Shown: positions 11,403 to 25,361 of the stretch, piece after piece
How positions within the stretch are numbered: the first letter of the stretch is position 1
Layout: each line of letters opens with the position of its first letter
DNA from: Beroe forskalii
Taxonomy: Eukaryota > Ctenophora > Nuda > Beroida > Beroidae
Direction: 5' to 3'
DNA length: 64,000 bases
Assembly (NCBI GenBank): GCA_011033025.1
Contig: WFMF01000149.1
Location: 1-64,000 of the forward strand
Program-made: the position numbers and the translations under genes
Notes under the pieces: model-generated
Told to the model about the DNA's origin: nothing
The model's input: only the letters and a program-made list of their open reading frames with translations
Database searches by the model: none

Positions 11403-14400
11403 TGAGTGTTATAAAGTATGGGGAGGGGAATAGGTTTTACAGGAAGGAAGTGAAAAGGATGCCAACAACTTTTCAAATTAAATTTCTATACGGCGAGATC
11501 GAAGAGAAGAAAAGTAGTAGCTAGAGACGGATCGGAATACTCGAATTATGTTTCACAAGCAACCCAGAAATCTACATAATCCTCTGGCATTCTAGAGTAT
11601 AATTTGAATAAATGGTACGATGCGAGGGTATATGGTTTGTAGATACAAGCTAATACACGCTAATAAGTACCACCAGCCATTGGGAGGTCGGGATATTGCC
11701 TGGATAATGGGATCTGGACTAGATAACACGGGCTTAAAATGTAATTATCAGTCTGCATTTTATACCGATAGATTTGTAAAGTCGTAATTTGTATAAATTA
11801 TACGGGTTTACAAATTGCTGGAAACATACACAGAATTCAGAAAATAAATAGAAACATACGTGGATCGATCATATCACGGTACTACTGAATGTAGCATGCA
11901 ATATTGCAATAGGGTGGTATGTAGATGAAAATACAGCAAATAACCAAATAAAACCAGTCAATCTTAACTAAAGCCATTAAATATAACAAATCAACAACTT
12001 GATAGTCAACTAGAATATTATTTCTAGCATATACCAGGAATAATATGATTAACTAAAACACCAGCTGCTGCTTAGCGTCAACTGTCAACAACACACCGGC
12101 TATTAAACATACAAAACACTGGCAGTGAGGTCAAACAGTGACGTTAGTGCATGCCCTTATTTGGGAGCATGCCCTTATTTGGAGAAAGAGCAAGCCCTTA
12201 TTTGTAGAAAGATTGCTCATATATCACGGTGAACTTTCTTGAATCCTTTACTGATTGGGGCCAACAACGGAAGAACGAAAAGTCACAAGTGGACAGTAAG
12301 TGGAGTTCGTCTTGCCAAGAGGCAGGGACATTACAGCATATACAATGCTTGTATGAACAGTTGGCGGACAGAGATTACCAAATTAAACCTTATATGGTCA
12401 TGAATCAGTGGTATTTGGGGTGGGGTTGTAATTAGTGTAAAGAAATGGACTGTATTCGAGGAGAGGGTATTATTATAAAGGAGCAGGTTGGAGATTATAG
12501 TATGAAGGAGCATAGTGAGGGATGTGAAGTAAAGGAGCATAGTGAAGAATGTGAAGTGGTCAAAAATAGGGCATATTCCGGTCTAATTCTATAACAGACA
12601 GAGTGACCTTTATCAACAATTAGAAGGAGCGTGATAAAAAGTCATGGTAGATTTAGGAGGAATATTAGCGGTAAAAATCCATGAACCAATGGAAGAACAG
12701 CTGCTAGTGTTTAAAAACAACCTTGCTTGAGATGAGTAAGGAGAGCATTAAAAGCACTGGATGTGGAGAGGAAGAGTAAAGAAAGGAGAGGAGGAATAAT
12801 GCTAGTGGAAGGATGTAGTTGTGAAATACGGCGGTAAAATAGAGGAGACTAACTCAGGCAATCCACAGAAAAGAGATCATGAGCCTGGAAATACGATTAG
12901 TAATTATTAAACAAATGACCTTTTTTATCTCAATCGCCCCGTAGTAGTTTAATTCTAGCTTCATCCTTTATTCCGCTATATTATCCCTAACTCCAAACCC
13001 TCTAATCTCCGGGCGATTTCCTATCATTGCCCTCATTTCTCCATTACTCCTTTCTTATCTTCCAATCCTCTCTAATTTCCCTCTTCTCTTCTTCTCTCTT
13101 CTCCTTATCACACAACCCAAGCCATCATGTCCTGAGCGCTATATGATCTGTGACACTTAATAAAACTTCAAAGTGACATTAAATCCTGCTATTCTACACG
13201 TGTTCCTAATGACACAACTCCGCAAGCTTTCCTCATGTCCTGCGCAAGCGTTCGATGGAAAGTACTGCGCAGGCAATCCTGGCATGGTTATTATAATCAC
13301 TCAAAGTGGAGCTGCGATTCATCATATAAACCTCATGAGGGATTAACAATGCGAGATTCTGGGTCACGATTATTGGGCATCTTGTGGTGCTGAGTGAGAT
13401 TGGTGATAAAAGCACCTTCGACTGGTTATTATTCTCTAACATGATGAGTATCATAAGAGGGATAATAATCATCTATAAAGAAAATGGCAAGTGAAAGGTA
13501 CAGAGCTCATGTGTGTTGACAAGGTTACAAACTCCGCAAGCAAATGACAAACGTCAAACACCCACGAATCGCAGAGGAGAATCAAATAAAACCTGGGGAT
13601 AAAATAATTCTGTCAAAGAAAAAGATTCTCCATACGATTCTCTCTTTTCATTCCAATGCCCAATAAAAAGTCTAGACTGCGGAGAATATTATTCGCAGCT
13701 TCCAGATTAGTTACAACGAATTATCCACAGGCCACACATTCAGCGAGTTGTTACGCTAAATGAGTTATAATTTTCTGCCGAGAATAAAATGATATTTGTA
13801 AAATCGGCGATGCGGTTGGCGTTTCGAAAAAGAATCAAAATTTATAACGGAAAAGAAAATTGGCGATCTGTCAAAATCGCCTAAGTGCTACGACTTACGT
13901 TAATGCGCCAAAACCATTGACAAATTAGAGCATGTCTTCTAAAAATAAAAGGTTGTTGGTAGCACTCAGACGTGAGCAAGACGCAAGGCAAAACAGCTCC
14001 TTCCTAATGAGATTAAAAGTAGGAGCCATGTTAATGACGACAGTGTAGTCAGTACATCACAACACTAATAACACTCTCTCTTTGTCTCACGAAGATTTAC
14101 AAAGCTAACGAACGAAAAGTTGTCATGCAAATTAGAGGCAAGCGTTGAAAATGACGCACTTCATCATTGCAAGCAGTAAGGAATTCGCTGGAACGCTGCG
14201 ATCTAGTGATTTCTATATGCGCAATATGTGATAGTAAACGAGTCAGGTGGGAACAGCAGTAATTAGACACGAGGAGGCAGGAGCAGGACTTTAAATTGGA
14301 CACGAGGAGGATAAACAATAAATTCAAGAGGGTAAAAAGTGTTCATAGGATTCACGAGGATAGATTCCCTAGATTATTACACAGATCGGATGTACTCGTC

Positions 14401-16363
14401 CATTGAAGATAGAGGATAAAACCCAAAGTTTTATCTGATGTTCTCTGTTCATCCCTTTGAAATTAGCTCGTTGTTGATCAATGATAATTAACAAAGTTAT
14501 AACTTCAAACACAGCAACTTTAATTGGAGAGGTTTCCCACCAAAGGAAAACTCTCAGAGTTTCAATATAAAGTTTCAAAGAAAACAGTGTGATACGATGA
14601 CAGACTTGGGAAACAATGAACTGCTGAAAGGTTGCGGGAAAGTGCTATCATAAAAAGTAAAAAGTAACAAAGTGTGTAGCCTAAAATATATGGAGTCTCA
14701 ATTCTGAGTTACTGAGAAACTGTTGTTGTGTGAGAATCTAAGACACGAACAGTTTTAAACCACCAGTACATCTAAAAAGAATTGTTCAGAATTTGAAAAT
14801 ATCAATATCAGGTACCGAACCAGTGAGCTTGAAAAAATATCATTTTAGAGCCGAATTCAATGCGAAGAAAATCAAAGAACACCACCGCAACAAAATCTTT
14901 TCGTGATTTTTCATTGCCATCTTTCAGTGTGGGAAGGAAACAAACGCCTCGTCCCACTCAAATTCAAAATCAGTGATGTGTGTCCGAAATAGCGTGGGAA
15001 AATGTACTGATGACGTGACGCGCGCGGACAATAATCAAATTAGACACTTTATTGTGCGCTACGCGTCGCTATAGCGACGTTAATTTTACTTTTTAGTTCC
15101 TAATATGGACAATTCATGTTTGTTAAGCGATCGTTCCGTTTGCGATCGAAACGGAACTTTAACTTCGGACAGTTAACACTTAACTTAAACCATTTTAATG
15201 TGAATGATCGTCAAACTTAAGGAAAATGCAGAAGCCATGAATGTCGATGAAGCTCAGTAAAAAGTGTTGTGAAGCTATTCAATGCTTCACTTCAAAAGGT
15301 CTAAGAACTGCGAGTCTTCAAGATACAAGGCTTCTGCTAACTCCTGTGAATTAAAGCTGTGAGCTACGTAGGGAAGCTCTATAATCCTAATAATGAAAGG
15401 GCGGCTGGGCACAAAGCAGAAACCTGAACAATCCCAGAAAATACCCGAACCTTAGGCCAGAACCTTGTCTAGTGGCCTTGGTACGTGGCTAGCTTGGTAT
15501 TTATGAAGGAGCACAAGCAGCCAATAGGCTGTTAAACGTCAGGCAACAGATAGTTTAAAGTATGATAATTTCGTCACTAAGACCTTGTATTCTAGCAGGG
15601 AATTTAAATGATATAAAATGATAATACAGTGGCCTGCAGAGCCTTAGCCATAACTCCTAAATCTTAGACCGAATGGGATTTAGGATTTAAATTATAATAC
15701 AGATAAATGGCAAATTACAGAATATAACGGGGTGAATTTAAGATTTAATAATCGAGCGAAGGAGCTCAGAATGATTACAGTTAAAGAATTCATAGACTTG
15801 GTATTCCATGGCTTGGAGCTAAGCAATACTGTGCGATTTTAAAGCGACTCAAGAATTCGAAGAATGACAGAGCTACGACAAACTCGAACTATTTAATCGT
15901 TTAGAATACCACGTGGTTTTGTACTGCATTAACAATACATTACATCATCATTCAAAGAGAATTAGGAAAACAAATCATTGTCATTAACGACTGTTCGAGA
16001 ATTCAAAGAAGCTCGATGTACACAAAGAAGCTTAGAATTAAATCTGTAATCAAGCCAAACAATATGACATCAATGACATCAATCCATGACAACACAACAT
16101 TCCATCAACAACGAAATCAACTTGAAAAACGTAAAAACAATGTGATCAATCATCTCCTGGCATCATTCTAACACCAACAGCTACTAAATCCAGCATTTCA
16201 TCAAGTAATAATAACCCTGGAGTTTATATTATATAGTGTTGGGATAGCCACAGAACACGCGTACTCAGTGTTAAAATCAATATGTGTGAGCATTCCAACT
16301 CAAAGAGTGAGTTGGTTCAGCACTACTGAGCGATGATAGGTTGTTTAAGGGAAATAGACGTTT
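11403..16363. other. Intronic, no gene seen; triple repeat at 12150-12213
   Basis: A GCATGCCCTTATTTGG-type unit recurs three times at 12150-12213. Open frames are at most about 80 codons and match nothing I recognise. The sequence is uniformly AT-rich. Confidence 0.6.
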
Positions 16364-16408
16364 TCATTCTATCAATTCCCCATTCTAATCCCTGATAATG
16401 ACGTAAAT
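16364..16408. repeat. TGACGTCA palindromic element, inverted, partly decayed
   Basis: TATCAATTCCCCATTCTAAT then CCCTGATAATGACGTAAAT; the terminal site is TGACGTAA. Confidence 0.7.
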
Positions 16409-18913
16409 CTCACTCGTCAATTGATTGCTTGCAACATCACAAGTTTAAGACTGCTCTATACATCCCGTGACTGCACATCAGCCATCTAAAACAACGTTTA
16501 AACGTAGCATGGACATACTATGCATCCCAAAATAACGTAATTATCATGCGTTATAATGCATAATTTCACGGACTTAAACCGCTCACTCATTTTCAGTGAC
16601 GTTTGCAAGCACAAGACGTGGTTTTGTGATTCTAGAGCTCACTGTGATTGTGGGTGTGAGAGGAGAGTGTTAAAACAATCAATCGGAGACAAGGGAGACA
16701 AGGAGGAGAGAAAGTTGGAGAATGTTCCTCATGAGACCCCCAAACACAAATAGAATGATCGGGAGTTGGAGGGGGTGCCAGCTACACGGATTGAAAGCAA
16801 CAAACAGAAGTTTGGCTGAGAAGAGGCCATTTCTTGATGCGAAAAAACATAGCCTATTCCAAAACTATATCTACATTGATAATTCACAAGATATGATTCA
16901 TCGAACTGTAACTTCAAAAGAGGTTGAAAGATGAACCCTTCAAAGCTGCGAACTTGAAATGTAACCTGGTAAACTGACATTATTTCCTGTGGCAGAGTTC
17001 AATAAACAAACACCGAATAGACGCAGTTTCGTATGAATTAAGCCACTTTGGAGCAAGATGATTCCATCATTTCAAAGCGACAATATTCCACACAGGACCT
17101 TGAGAGCAATGAACGCTTCCCCCTAAGAGAAAACACTAACACAGCGAGGAAACAAAACCCTTTCTGAACAGCATAGAAAGAGGCTAACACTGGGATTTCA
17201 CACACTATCGAGAGTTCAATACCCCAGCATGTGAGTGTGTGTATGTGTGTATGTGAGTGTAGTTCAATGTTTCTACAACCCACACTATCAAATGAAGTAG
17301 CCTTTCAAACGTAGATGATTAACAACTTTTGCCTGTGATAATGGAGTCATCTAAACCAAACATTTATCTTCCATTTCAAATGGATTTCATCATCTTCTCT
17401 CCCCATGCTAGAATCTAGAAACTAATTACACAACGATTTTCTTACACTCATTATATCTACCAATTCTCCTGAAATCCTAGAAGAACAAAGCTAAGATAGC
17501 ACAGAAATCATTACAAGATAGCATAGAAATCAGAAGAACAATGCAGATAAAGCGCACAACGATGAATCATTAAAAACAAAGAAAATCATTAAAACTTATA
17601 GTGATATACAGGAAACCTCCTCTGGGGGAGCCAAGAAATAAATCCACCTGATAATTAGAGCAAAAGTACACACAATTAATACAAAAGTAACACAATTATA
17701 TCTCGCAGTTTTATTTACTATTTAGCTATATCATAGCGGAGTTCGTATATATTGACTTAAAATGCCCGCAGAAACTTAGGAGGAAGATTGGACGTGATTT
17801 TATTGGAAATTTAGGAAACGATTCTGAATCAATTCCCGAATTTCCTGTGAAAGCTCAAAACACGGACAGACAGACTCATTGATTCTGTCTGTCCGTTAGT
17901 CCGTCTGCCAGTATCAGCTGTTCGGCTGTCTGTACAGTGTATACCATTTTCTTGAATGTGTGCTATGTACTGTGTACTGTACATTGGCAAAGAGAGACGC
18001 AGACGAGAGAGAGGGAGAGGGAGTCTCTTTTGTCCTCTACACCAGACACTTCACCTACATTTAACAAGAGCTTTATGATTGTAGGATATTCGGCATTCTG
18101 CCCTGGCAGAGGTCCCATTGTTCTCAACACTACTCTCCATACAGGACTCTTCTTTTCTCCATTTTTGAGCAGTGCAGCTATTTCTCAAGAAGGAATCGGG
18201 TCCATGCATTCTAGTAAAATGCTTTGTTCAAAGTCAGCACCCTGAACTTAGCACAGACAGCTTTGTCAGAAGCCCAGACAACATCAGGAAGCGTGAAGTA
18301 CAGTACTTCAAAACAGAAGAAGAGAGCGAATTCCGCGAAATGTACAGAATACAATCTACTTATAGAATGTGGAAATCAAAATGAGAACAGTGGTATTTCC
18401 TGGAGAGTTATTAGCATAGATTTGAGGGAAGAATTTTCATAGAATTAGCAACTCATCTTGGAGGGGAAAGAAGAGAATATAAGCCTTTGTCATAACATTT
18501 AAAAGTTTTAATGCAAAAAAACATGGAACACAAAAAAGTGAAATAAAATGAGAGAAAAACCGAATGTTTACGGCTTACATGCAGTTCTAATACAGTTGGA
18601 AAAGGTAAAGTGAGTAAGTACAACACGGACAAACAAAGGACAAACGGACAAACACACAACACAAACCACACAAACAAAAAGCTTTTCACCGTCCTGAACA
18701 AACCAAATAAACACACAAACCCACACAAACACACTGCTGCGTAGCATACAATCAAACACACACACATGAACAACCACACAAACTAACAAACGCACAAACA
18801 CGGCGTAACGGTGGAGCAAACGGCATGTAAATTACGAGGAATCTGGTTTGCCTGATGACAACCTGGCGATCACATAAACTATACGAGACGTGCCGAAAAG
18901 CAGGCGCTGGGAA
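16409..18913. other. Intronic, no gene seen
   Basis: Short unrecognised frames only. A degenerate copy of the TGACGTCA element (GTGATAATGGAGTCATC) is at about 17315-17357. A CACA/AAAC-rich tract at 18600-18800 gives a Cys/Val-rich minus-strand frame without homology. Confidence 0.55.
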
Positions 18914-18955
18914 GTCATCAACTCACCATGTTAACGCATGATAATGACGTCATTA
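18914..18955. repeat. TGACGTCA palindromic element, inverted orientation
   Basis: GTCATCAACTCACCATGTTA then ACGCATGATAATGACGTCAT (site at 18945-18952). Confidence 0.8.
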
Positions 18956-19348
18956 ACGAGGAAATATAGTTCCTAACATGGCACGTTAACTCAAAGCTGT
19001 GCCGAAAAACATGAGAGTTTTGCGTACATGTCACTAAGTCACTAAGTGCATCTGTTCGTGAGAGGGTGCATCAAGCAGTTAGGGAGGGAATTATCATAAT
19101 TACTGCGGGAACATATGCCCTACTCCTGGTTTTACTTGATGTAAAACATATGCTTTGCTAGTTTAAGGAGATGTTAGAATAATTACACTGGATATGTAAA
19201 ATCAGCGTGACGAGTGTGTGTGACCGAGTACTCCGAGCTCAAACATCTGTTGCCGATATTTCTTTTAAAAAGATACACCTTGAATTTAACACCATCTGCC
19301 TATAAATAGCTGAAAACCTAACCAGAGAGTTATGACACGAAACCGTCG

Positions 19349-19397
19349 TGACACTGGCCAATCAGCGCAGAGGAAACTAACTGAGTGGTCAATGTCA
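19349..19397. repeat. CCAAT-type palindromic element, copy 1
   Basis: TGACACTGGCCAATCAGCGC on the left and TGGTCAATGTCA on the right form an imperfect palindrome. Flanking AAACCGTCG and CCACCGATATT are shared with the copies near 59.2 and 60.6 kb. Confidence 0.65.
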
Positions 19398-20183
19398 ATT
19401 GTATCTGTGGATAAGCCAATATACCACCGATATTAGACTTGCTCATACTACGCAGAGGTAAACGTATCAGCATAATATCTTTCATGCCTGCTATAACGAT
19501 CTTCGGAAATAATATTCAGTAAATAATACTCCATAGAGAAACGTGGTATAACACTTGCTTTATAAGACTTGCTCTAGTAAACTGAATAATATCCTTCGTG
19601 GGAAAATAACACCTTCAAACCGAGATTTAGAAGCAAGTAGCTACAACATAGATAGTTGAGAGCTGCCGCAAGGCTCTTCAGAATATAATAGTCATATCAG
19701 TGAATAATATTCCACAGAAAAACTGCAGTGAATAATACCGCAGTTTTTTACAGAAAAACGTGCGATAACACATCTATCCTTTGCAGCGACTGCAGATCCT
19801 GAGCAAATATTTTGAATAGCGACTGCAACCGTTGAGCTTTGGAACCTTCTTATATATGAAAGTGTAGGCATTTCATCGCGCTATTACATTTCATCGAGAT
19901 AAGCAAATATGTAATCAAAGTGAGAATTCCGACATGTATCAGACAAAAACTAACCTCCACTCACCACTTTACAGAACACATATCGACTCAGATTTTCCTT
20001 CATGCCGACGAGAATTACTCTACTAATTTCAGCGAGAAGAACGCAATTAATTCATAATTCAAGTGAGAGTGGAAGACAGATTGAGGACGCCTCTATTCTA
20101 AAGTTCTAAGCGTTTTCCATTCTGAATATTCTCCAACCTAACAACTCTCAGAACACCAAACTACTGCCAAAGTGCCCACTCAC

Positions 20184-23100
20184 TTAGTCTGGTCAGTATA
20201 TGCATGTACCCTGCAAAAATTCGTTAACGTATCCCACTATGTTATTTGTGCTTCTTATCGTGTTAGAAAACATATAAGACCAGGAGTATTAAAAAATATC
20301 TTGGGGAAACTCGAAAATTGACCACGCCCTTTTCTGACCGTGGGAAAATTTATCGGTCACTGAAAAAATAAATTTATTGACATATATAGCATGATGGGTG
20401 TCTAAACCCATGTTTTTTGGGGCGCTGAATCGATTGCAAGGGTTATTTTTAGTCTCTGGCCATCACATAAGCCATTAGTGACCACGCCCACCTTTTATCG
20501 TGGGAATTTTTGAGTCATTTTCACATGATATATTTCCAAATAACACTGTGGCATGTTAGGTGTCTGAACCCATGTTTTTTGAGACGCTGAATCGATTGGA
20601 AGGGCTATTTTTTGGCTCTGACAATCACATAAGCCATAAACGACCACGCCCACCTTTGATCGTGGGAATTTTTGAGCCAATTTCACATGATATATTTCCA
20701 AGTCAAATAGTGGCATGTTTGGTGTCTAAACCCATGTTTTTTGGGATGCTGAATCGATTGCAAGGGTTATTTTTAGCCTCTGGCCGTCACATAAGCCATT
20801 AGTGACCACGCCCACCTATGACTGTGGGAATTTTTGAGCCAATTTCACATGATATATTTACAAGTCAAACTGTAGCACGTTAGGTGCCTAAACCCATGTT
20901 TTTTGAGATGCTGAATCGATTTATTTTCAGACTATAACATAATTTCATCATAGGAATTATGTAAGGAGTCTAAACCCATGTTTCTTAGGACTCTGAATTA
21001 ATTCAAATCGTCAATTTTATATGCTATTATCATCATAATGGACACCCATCTATGGCCATGATGCGAGACTTTTTCTTGACCAAAACCAGAGAGGGAATTC
21101 TGGTTTATAATAGACCTCATCGGCCTCAACAAATGTATCAGGAAGGAAGACTTCAAGATGCTGAACCATCATCAAGCACTAGGTTCGACAAAATCAGGGG
21201 GTTTCATGCTGACCTCAAAATGATTGACCTCAAAATGCATATTACAGGATGCCAATCTGCCAGGACAATCTAGCATTCTTTATGGGGAACGAAATATGGA
21301 CATTAACATGCCTGTGCTTCGGACTATCCCCACTCCCCAGCTCTACCATGGATTTTTTAACCAAGATCGTGAAACTGCTTTCAGCTTTTCAGCGGAACTA
21401 AGGCAAATTGGGGCCAATCTGGACGTTTTTTGAGAAAGATGTCTCCTCTTGGGCAATCACCTGATATCGCTGGCTAGAGTATGTGAGGTTTGTAGTGGAC
21501 CAGGAGAAAAGCTCTCGGTACCAGTTAACCAGTACAGGTCATAGCCTTTCTGAGAAGGAAGCTGTCTTCAACAAACGCTGGACATGCGATAAATCTTTCC
21601 CCCCCTGAAAAAAGAGAAGTTCCTAGCTCTAAATTCCGGACTTGCCAGAAGCAGGAGAGGTTTCAACTAAGGAAGCTGGGGAACATCAGTATTTCAGTTG
21701 AAAGAGCTGAATTTTGGAGCAAACTGTTCCTAGTGCTTACACAGTGAAACACCAGAAGAGTTTGTGTTGGTCAGGATCAGCCCTACACCATCAATTAGAT
21801 GCTAGCAACTCAGGGTGGGGAGTTTTGTTGAACTCCAGACAAGCGCATGGAAATCGGTCCCCAGAAAAACAAAATCTAGAGCTCTTCGCTTCTCCTCTTA
21901 GAGGGCAAAAACTGGTCATATAAGGAGACAACACCACAAGTCTGGCATGCATACATAAAGAAAAAGGAGGAATGAAGAGTCCTCAACTCTGCAATTTCGC
22001 AATACAGATATGGGAATTAGCCAATACATTCAGAATAAATCTGGAAGTGGAGCATGTTCCAACTTTCAAAGGGGTTGAATTAATGTGGCCACAGATTACT
22101 TGAGCAGCTTCCACCAACAGAGTTGAACAGGAAACAAGGATTGTAGATTGTTCAGGGTACGGGCCAAACAGATTCAAGGTCGCTGGATTCCCTTGAGAGT
22201 TGAGGGCTGACTGACAGAAATCACCAGCTAACCAGATGCATAACCTGTAACGAGCCTCAGATTCACTCATTGAAATGTATGCATTCCACCACACTTCCGG
22301 GACGGAGGAATGACTAATGAGACAATGCCTTCTCTCCATTCACCTCTGGGTTACTTTCTTCATTTGACGGCTTGGCCTGTGCCCTGTTACAGGACACACA
22401 TTCAAGGAAGAGGCATTTTGGGGCCTGTGGTCGAGATTTCAACCCGAAACTGGAAACCAAGTACCAGTTCTGGATTCTTCCAATACTGAGCTTTCCATCT
22501 AAGATCAATCCGATAAGACTTTTACCCTTGGAACTATGGAGTGCTTAGGCCTCAGCAGACCTAGCGGTATTCCCTCTGCCACAGGTAACAGTCTGGTCAA
22601 AGATAACGATGGGGAACTAATTGCTCTAGATTTGTCATTAAAGCTTTCGTTCCCCAAATAGCAGAGTTCAGGAATCCTTACTATCCAGGAGAATCGATGT
22701 GGCATCTCAAGACATAGCTAACATTTGTCCTGTGAGAGCTTCAGGGCAAGCATGGTTTACATAGGAAGAACCAAGAAAATTAGATGGAAATTCATATCCA
22801 TAATCCACCACACATCATAACAAGAAGATTTCCTCTAAGACCACCTCAAGGTGAATCAATACATCCATGGATAAATTTCCACATTAAAAGTGGGCATGGT
22901 CACTAATAGCTAATTGGATGGTGAGAGCCTATGAATAACCCTTTCAATCGATTCGGTGCCCCAAAAAACATGGGTTTAGACACCTAACATGCCACAGTTT
23001 GATTTGGAAATATATCATGTGAAAATGACTCAAAAATTCCCACGATAAAAGGTGGGCGAGGTCACTAATGGCTTATATGATGGCCAGAGACTAAAAATAA

Positions 23101-23532
23101 CCCCTGCAATCGATTCAGCATCCCAAAAAACATGGGTTTAGACACCTAACATGCCACAGTTTGATTTGGAAATATATCATGTGAAAATGATTCAAAAATT
23201 CCCACGATAAAAGGTGGGCGTGGTCACTAATGGCTTATGTGATGGCCAGAGACTAAAAATAACCCTTGCAATCGATTCAGCGCCCCAAAAAACATGGGTT
23301 TAGACACCCATCATGCTATATATGTCAATAAATTTATTTTTTTCAGTGATTGATAAATTTTCCCACGGTCAGAAAAGGGCGTGGTCAATTTTCGAGTTTC
23401 CCCAAGGTATTTTTTAATACTCCTGGTTTTATATGTTTTCTAACATGATAAGAAGCACAAATAACATAGTGGGATACGTTAACGAATTTTTGCACAGATG
23501 AGCCTTTTTTTGCATATACTGACCAGACTAAC
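20184..23532. mobile_element. 3.35-kb foldback element with long inverted arms and a decayed RT/RNase H interior
   Basis: The ends TTAGTCTGGTCAGTATATGC and its reverse complement (ending at 23532) open two inverted arms of 600-740 bp. Over the outer 450 bp the arms differ at only a few positions, so the insertion or last gene conversion is recent. Each arm contains subterminal repeats of about 155 bp marked by AAACCCATGTTTTTTGGG and GACCACGCCCACCTTT (four partial units left, three right). The interior, about 21.03-22.75 kb on the plus strand, has broken frames that resemble DIRS/Ngaro-type retroelements: a segment like FVVDQEKSS, and an RNase H-like LDASNSGWGVLLNS with a following SPEKQNLELF. 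No intact transposase or recombinase is seen. It may be a decayed DIRS-like element (which have inverted ends) or a foldback element that captured retroelement DNA. Confidence 0.8.
21052..22100 (+). pseudogene. Decayed reverse transcriptase/RNase H fragments inside the foldback element
   Basis: Three short plus-strand frames in different phases carry retroelement-like pieces in the expected order: an RT N-terminal-like piece (21052-21273), an RT C-terminal-like piece around 21470-21600 and an RNase H-like piece (21714-21923; DASNSGWG motif), then IWELANTFRINLEVEHVPTF at about 22010-22070. Several stops and frameshifts separate them, so nothing functional is encoded. The DIRS/Ngaro assignment rests on motif memory only. 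Confidence 0.5.
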
Positions 23533-23664
23533 TACTTCTCCCAACTGCTGAATGAGCTACTGACATATAGTAATTGCGTACCACTGGGTTCAGTAATTGC
23601 TACCCATCTTTCTCCGACACGGCACTTAATTACATACCTCACACTCTGACAATATAGGCGGTGT

Positions 23665-23708
23665 GATGTCATCAACTCACCATTCTAATCCCTGATAATG
23701 ACGTCACT
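23665..23708. repeat. TGACGTCA palindromic element, inverted, with outer arm
   Basis: ATAGGCGGTGTGATGTCATC then AACTCACCATTCTAATCCCT and GATAATGACGTCACTCTCAA. It shows the AGGCGGTGTGA outer arm, supporting a longer palindromic unit of about 65-70 bp. Confidence 0.8.
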
Positions 23709-25361
23709 CTCAATCACCTACTCCTTCCAAAGTGACCTGCAGTTAATGGTTGAGGTGACATGACCAATTACTGGAACAATAGCAACCTGACAACCATGCC
23801 TGAACTCACAGATGAAGTAGTCAAGTGGAACCTAGCGGAGTAGGGAACTCAAGGAGGAATTCAGGGAGGAACTCCAAGGGAACACTATAGTGACTGGAGG
23901 AATTCGAAGGGGAGTTCCTAAGAAATGCAGTGATGTGCCTAACGTTTACGCCGCGTAACGCCCAGATGTTACGCGGCGTATAATGCTTTTCCGTGTTTAT
24001 AATGCGGTGCGAACTTCTTGCACCACCACCATGTGCTGACAATATGGTGCTAGCTTTTCACCACACTGGAGGGCTCAAGGAAAAGAAACGGAGAGAAACT
24101 TAGCAGCGTTAATAAGAGCGCAGGACAAGAGAATCGGAGAAATTCGGCGAGGCGGAGGAATCCCTGAAGATAAACTATCGGAGACGGACCTAACTATATA
24201 CTACCCGAGACACTTGCAGTAATTGTAGAAAATACCACAAAACTGCTGCAAGGGAAGAGAGAGATATATGTCACTACTACTCTTGACAGTATGTCAGTAC
24301 TACTGGAAAGGAGATGTGTCAGTGAGGGTTGTAGGACGTATTGCAAAGTGCAGGTTGTCAAACATTAGGTAAAGTGCGGGTTGTCGGAAACAAGGTAGGT
24401 ATTGCAAAGTGTAGGGTGACAATTTTAAGATTTCTTGCGGAGTAAGAGAGAAGGTGGAGCAATGATATTAAGAAGAGTAGGAGGAGGAGGAGGAGGAGGA
24501 GAGAAATGGAGGGAGGGGAGGAAAAAGGAAGGAAGCTAAGGAGTGGGAGACTGGTGAAATGAGTAGCTAGTCACGCGCTAATAATAGGAAGCAATAGAAA
24601 AGCAATAGTAGTTGTCGCAGCAATAAGTGTTTATCACAAGTCAGGATTTTCGTAAAATGGGAAGCATTCTAAGTTTAATTGCAACGAGGAATGAAAAGTG
24701 TTTATTACCAGGATTTAAGGGTGAAGTTATAGGACGGGTATTTGCAGGGCTTTACTATAACTGATCTGTGTGTGGCAGGAGTCAGGCACGTACCTCACAA
24801 ATACCTCACAGCTACAACAATACAGTGGAAGAACTATCTCATATTGAGGTTGTAATTATTAAGTTTAGATTATTGCAAGATGCAGGGCTCGTTATTAGAA
24901 TTCATACGATTTCGGCTGCAACTCTTCTAATGAAGTACACTGCTGACTGCATTGGTACCAAAGAAATGGGTCTAACACAATGAAATAGGTGTACGGTAAA
25001 ACCCATGCAGTGCACTAGAATATACACTATCCGAATTATTTGACAGATACAGCCCTGTAATGCGGAAAAGTGAGCCCGCCAATAGAGAAACAACTTTTAA
25101 TAAATAATAATAAGCCAATGTAAGTTTGACACTGTAAATAGGAGCAACACAGCGTAACACAGTGTACAGTACAGTATCATAGCGTACACTGTACAGTCAA
25201 AACAACTCTAAATTACAAGACTCAATATACCCCTAATACTGAGCTTCTAAAGATTTAACCTACACAAATCTACATAATACAAAACACAAATCTACATAAT
25301 ACAAAACATACAAGTTCAGGGGATACAATCCACTTGAAAGTGCTCGACTTATGGGATGAAC
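23709..25361. other. Intronic, no gene seen; purine-rich GGA tract at about 24470-24550
   Basis: AT-rich with a (GGA)n-type purine tract. Open frames below 80 codons are unrecognised. Confidence 0.55.

Noticed and set aside
21983..22705. Minus-strand frames of 64-118 codons inside the foldback element
   Set aside because: The retroelement-like signal is on the plus strand; these are shadows of the decayed sequence.
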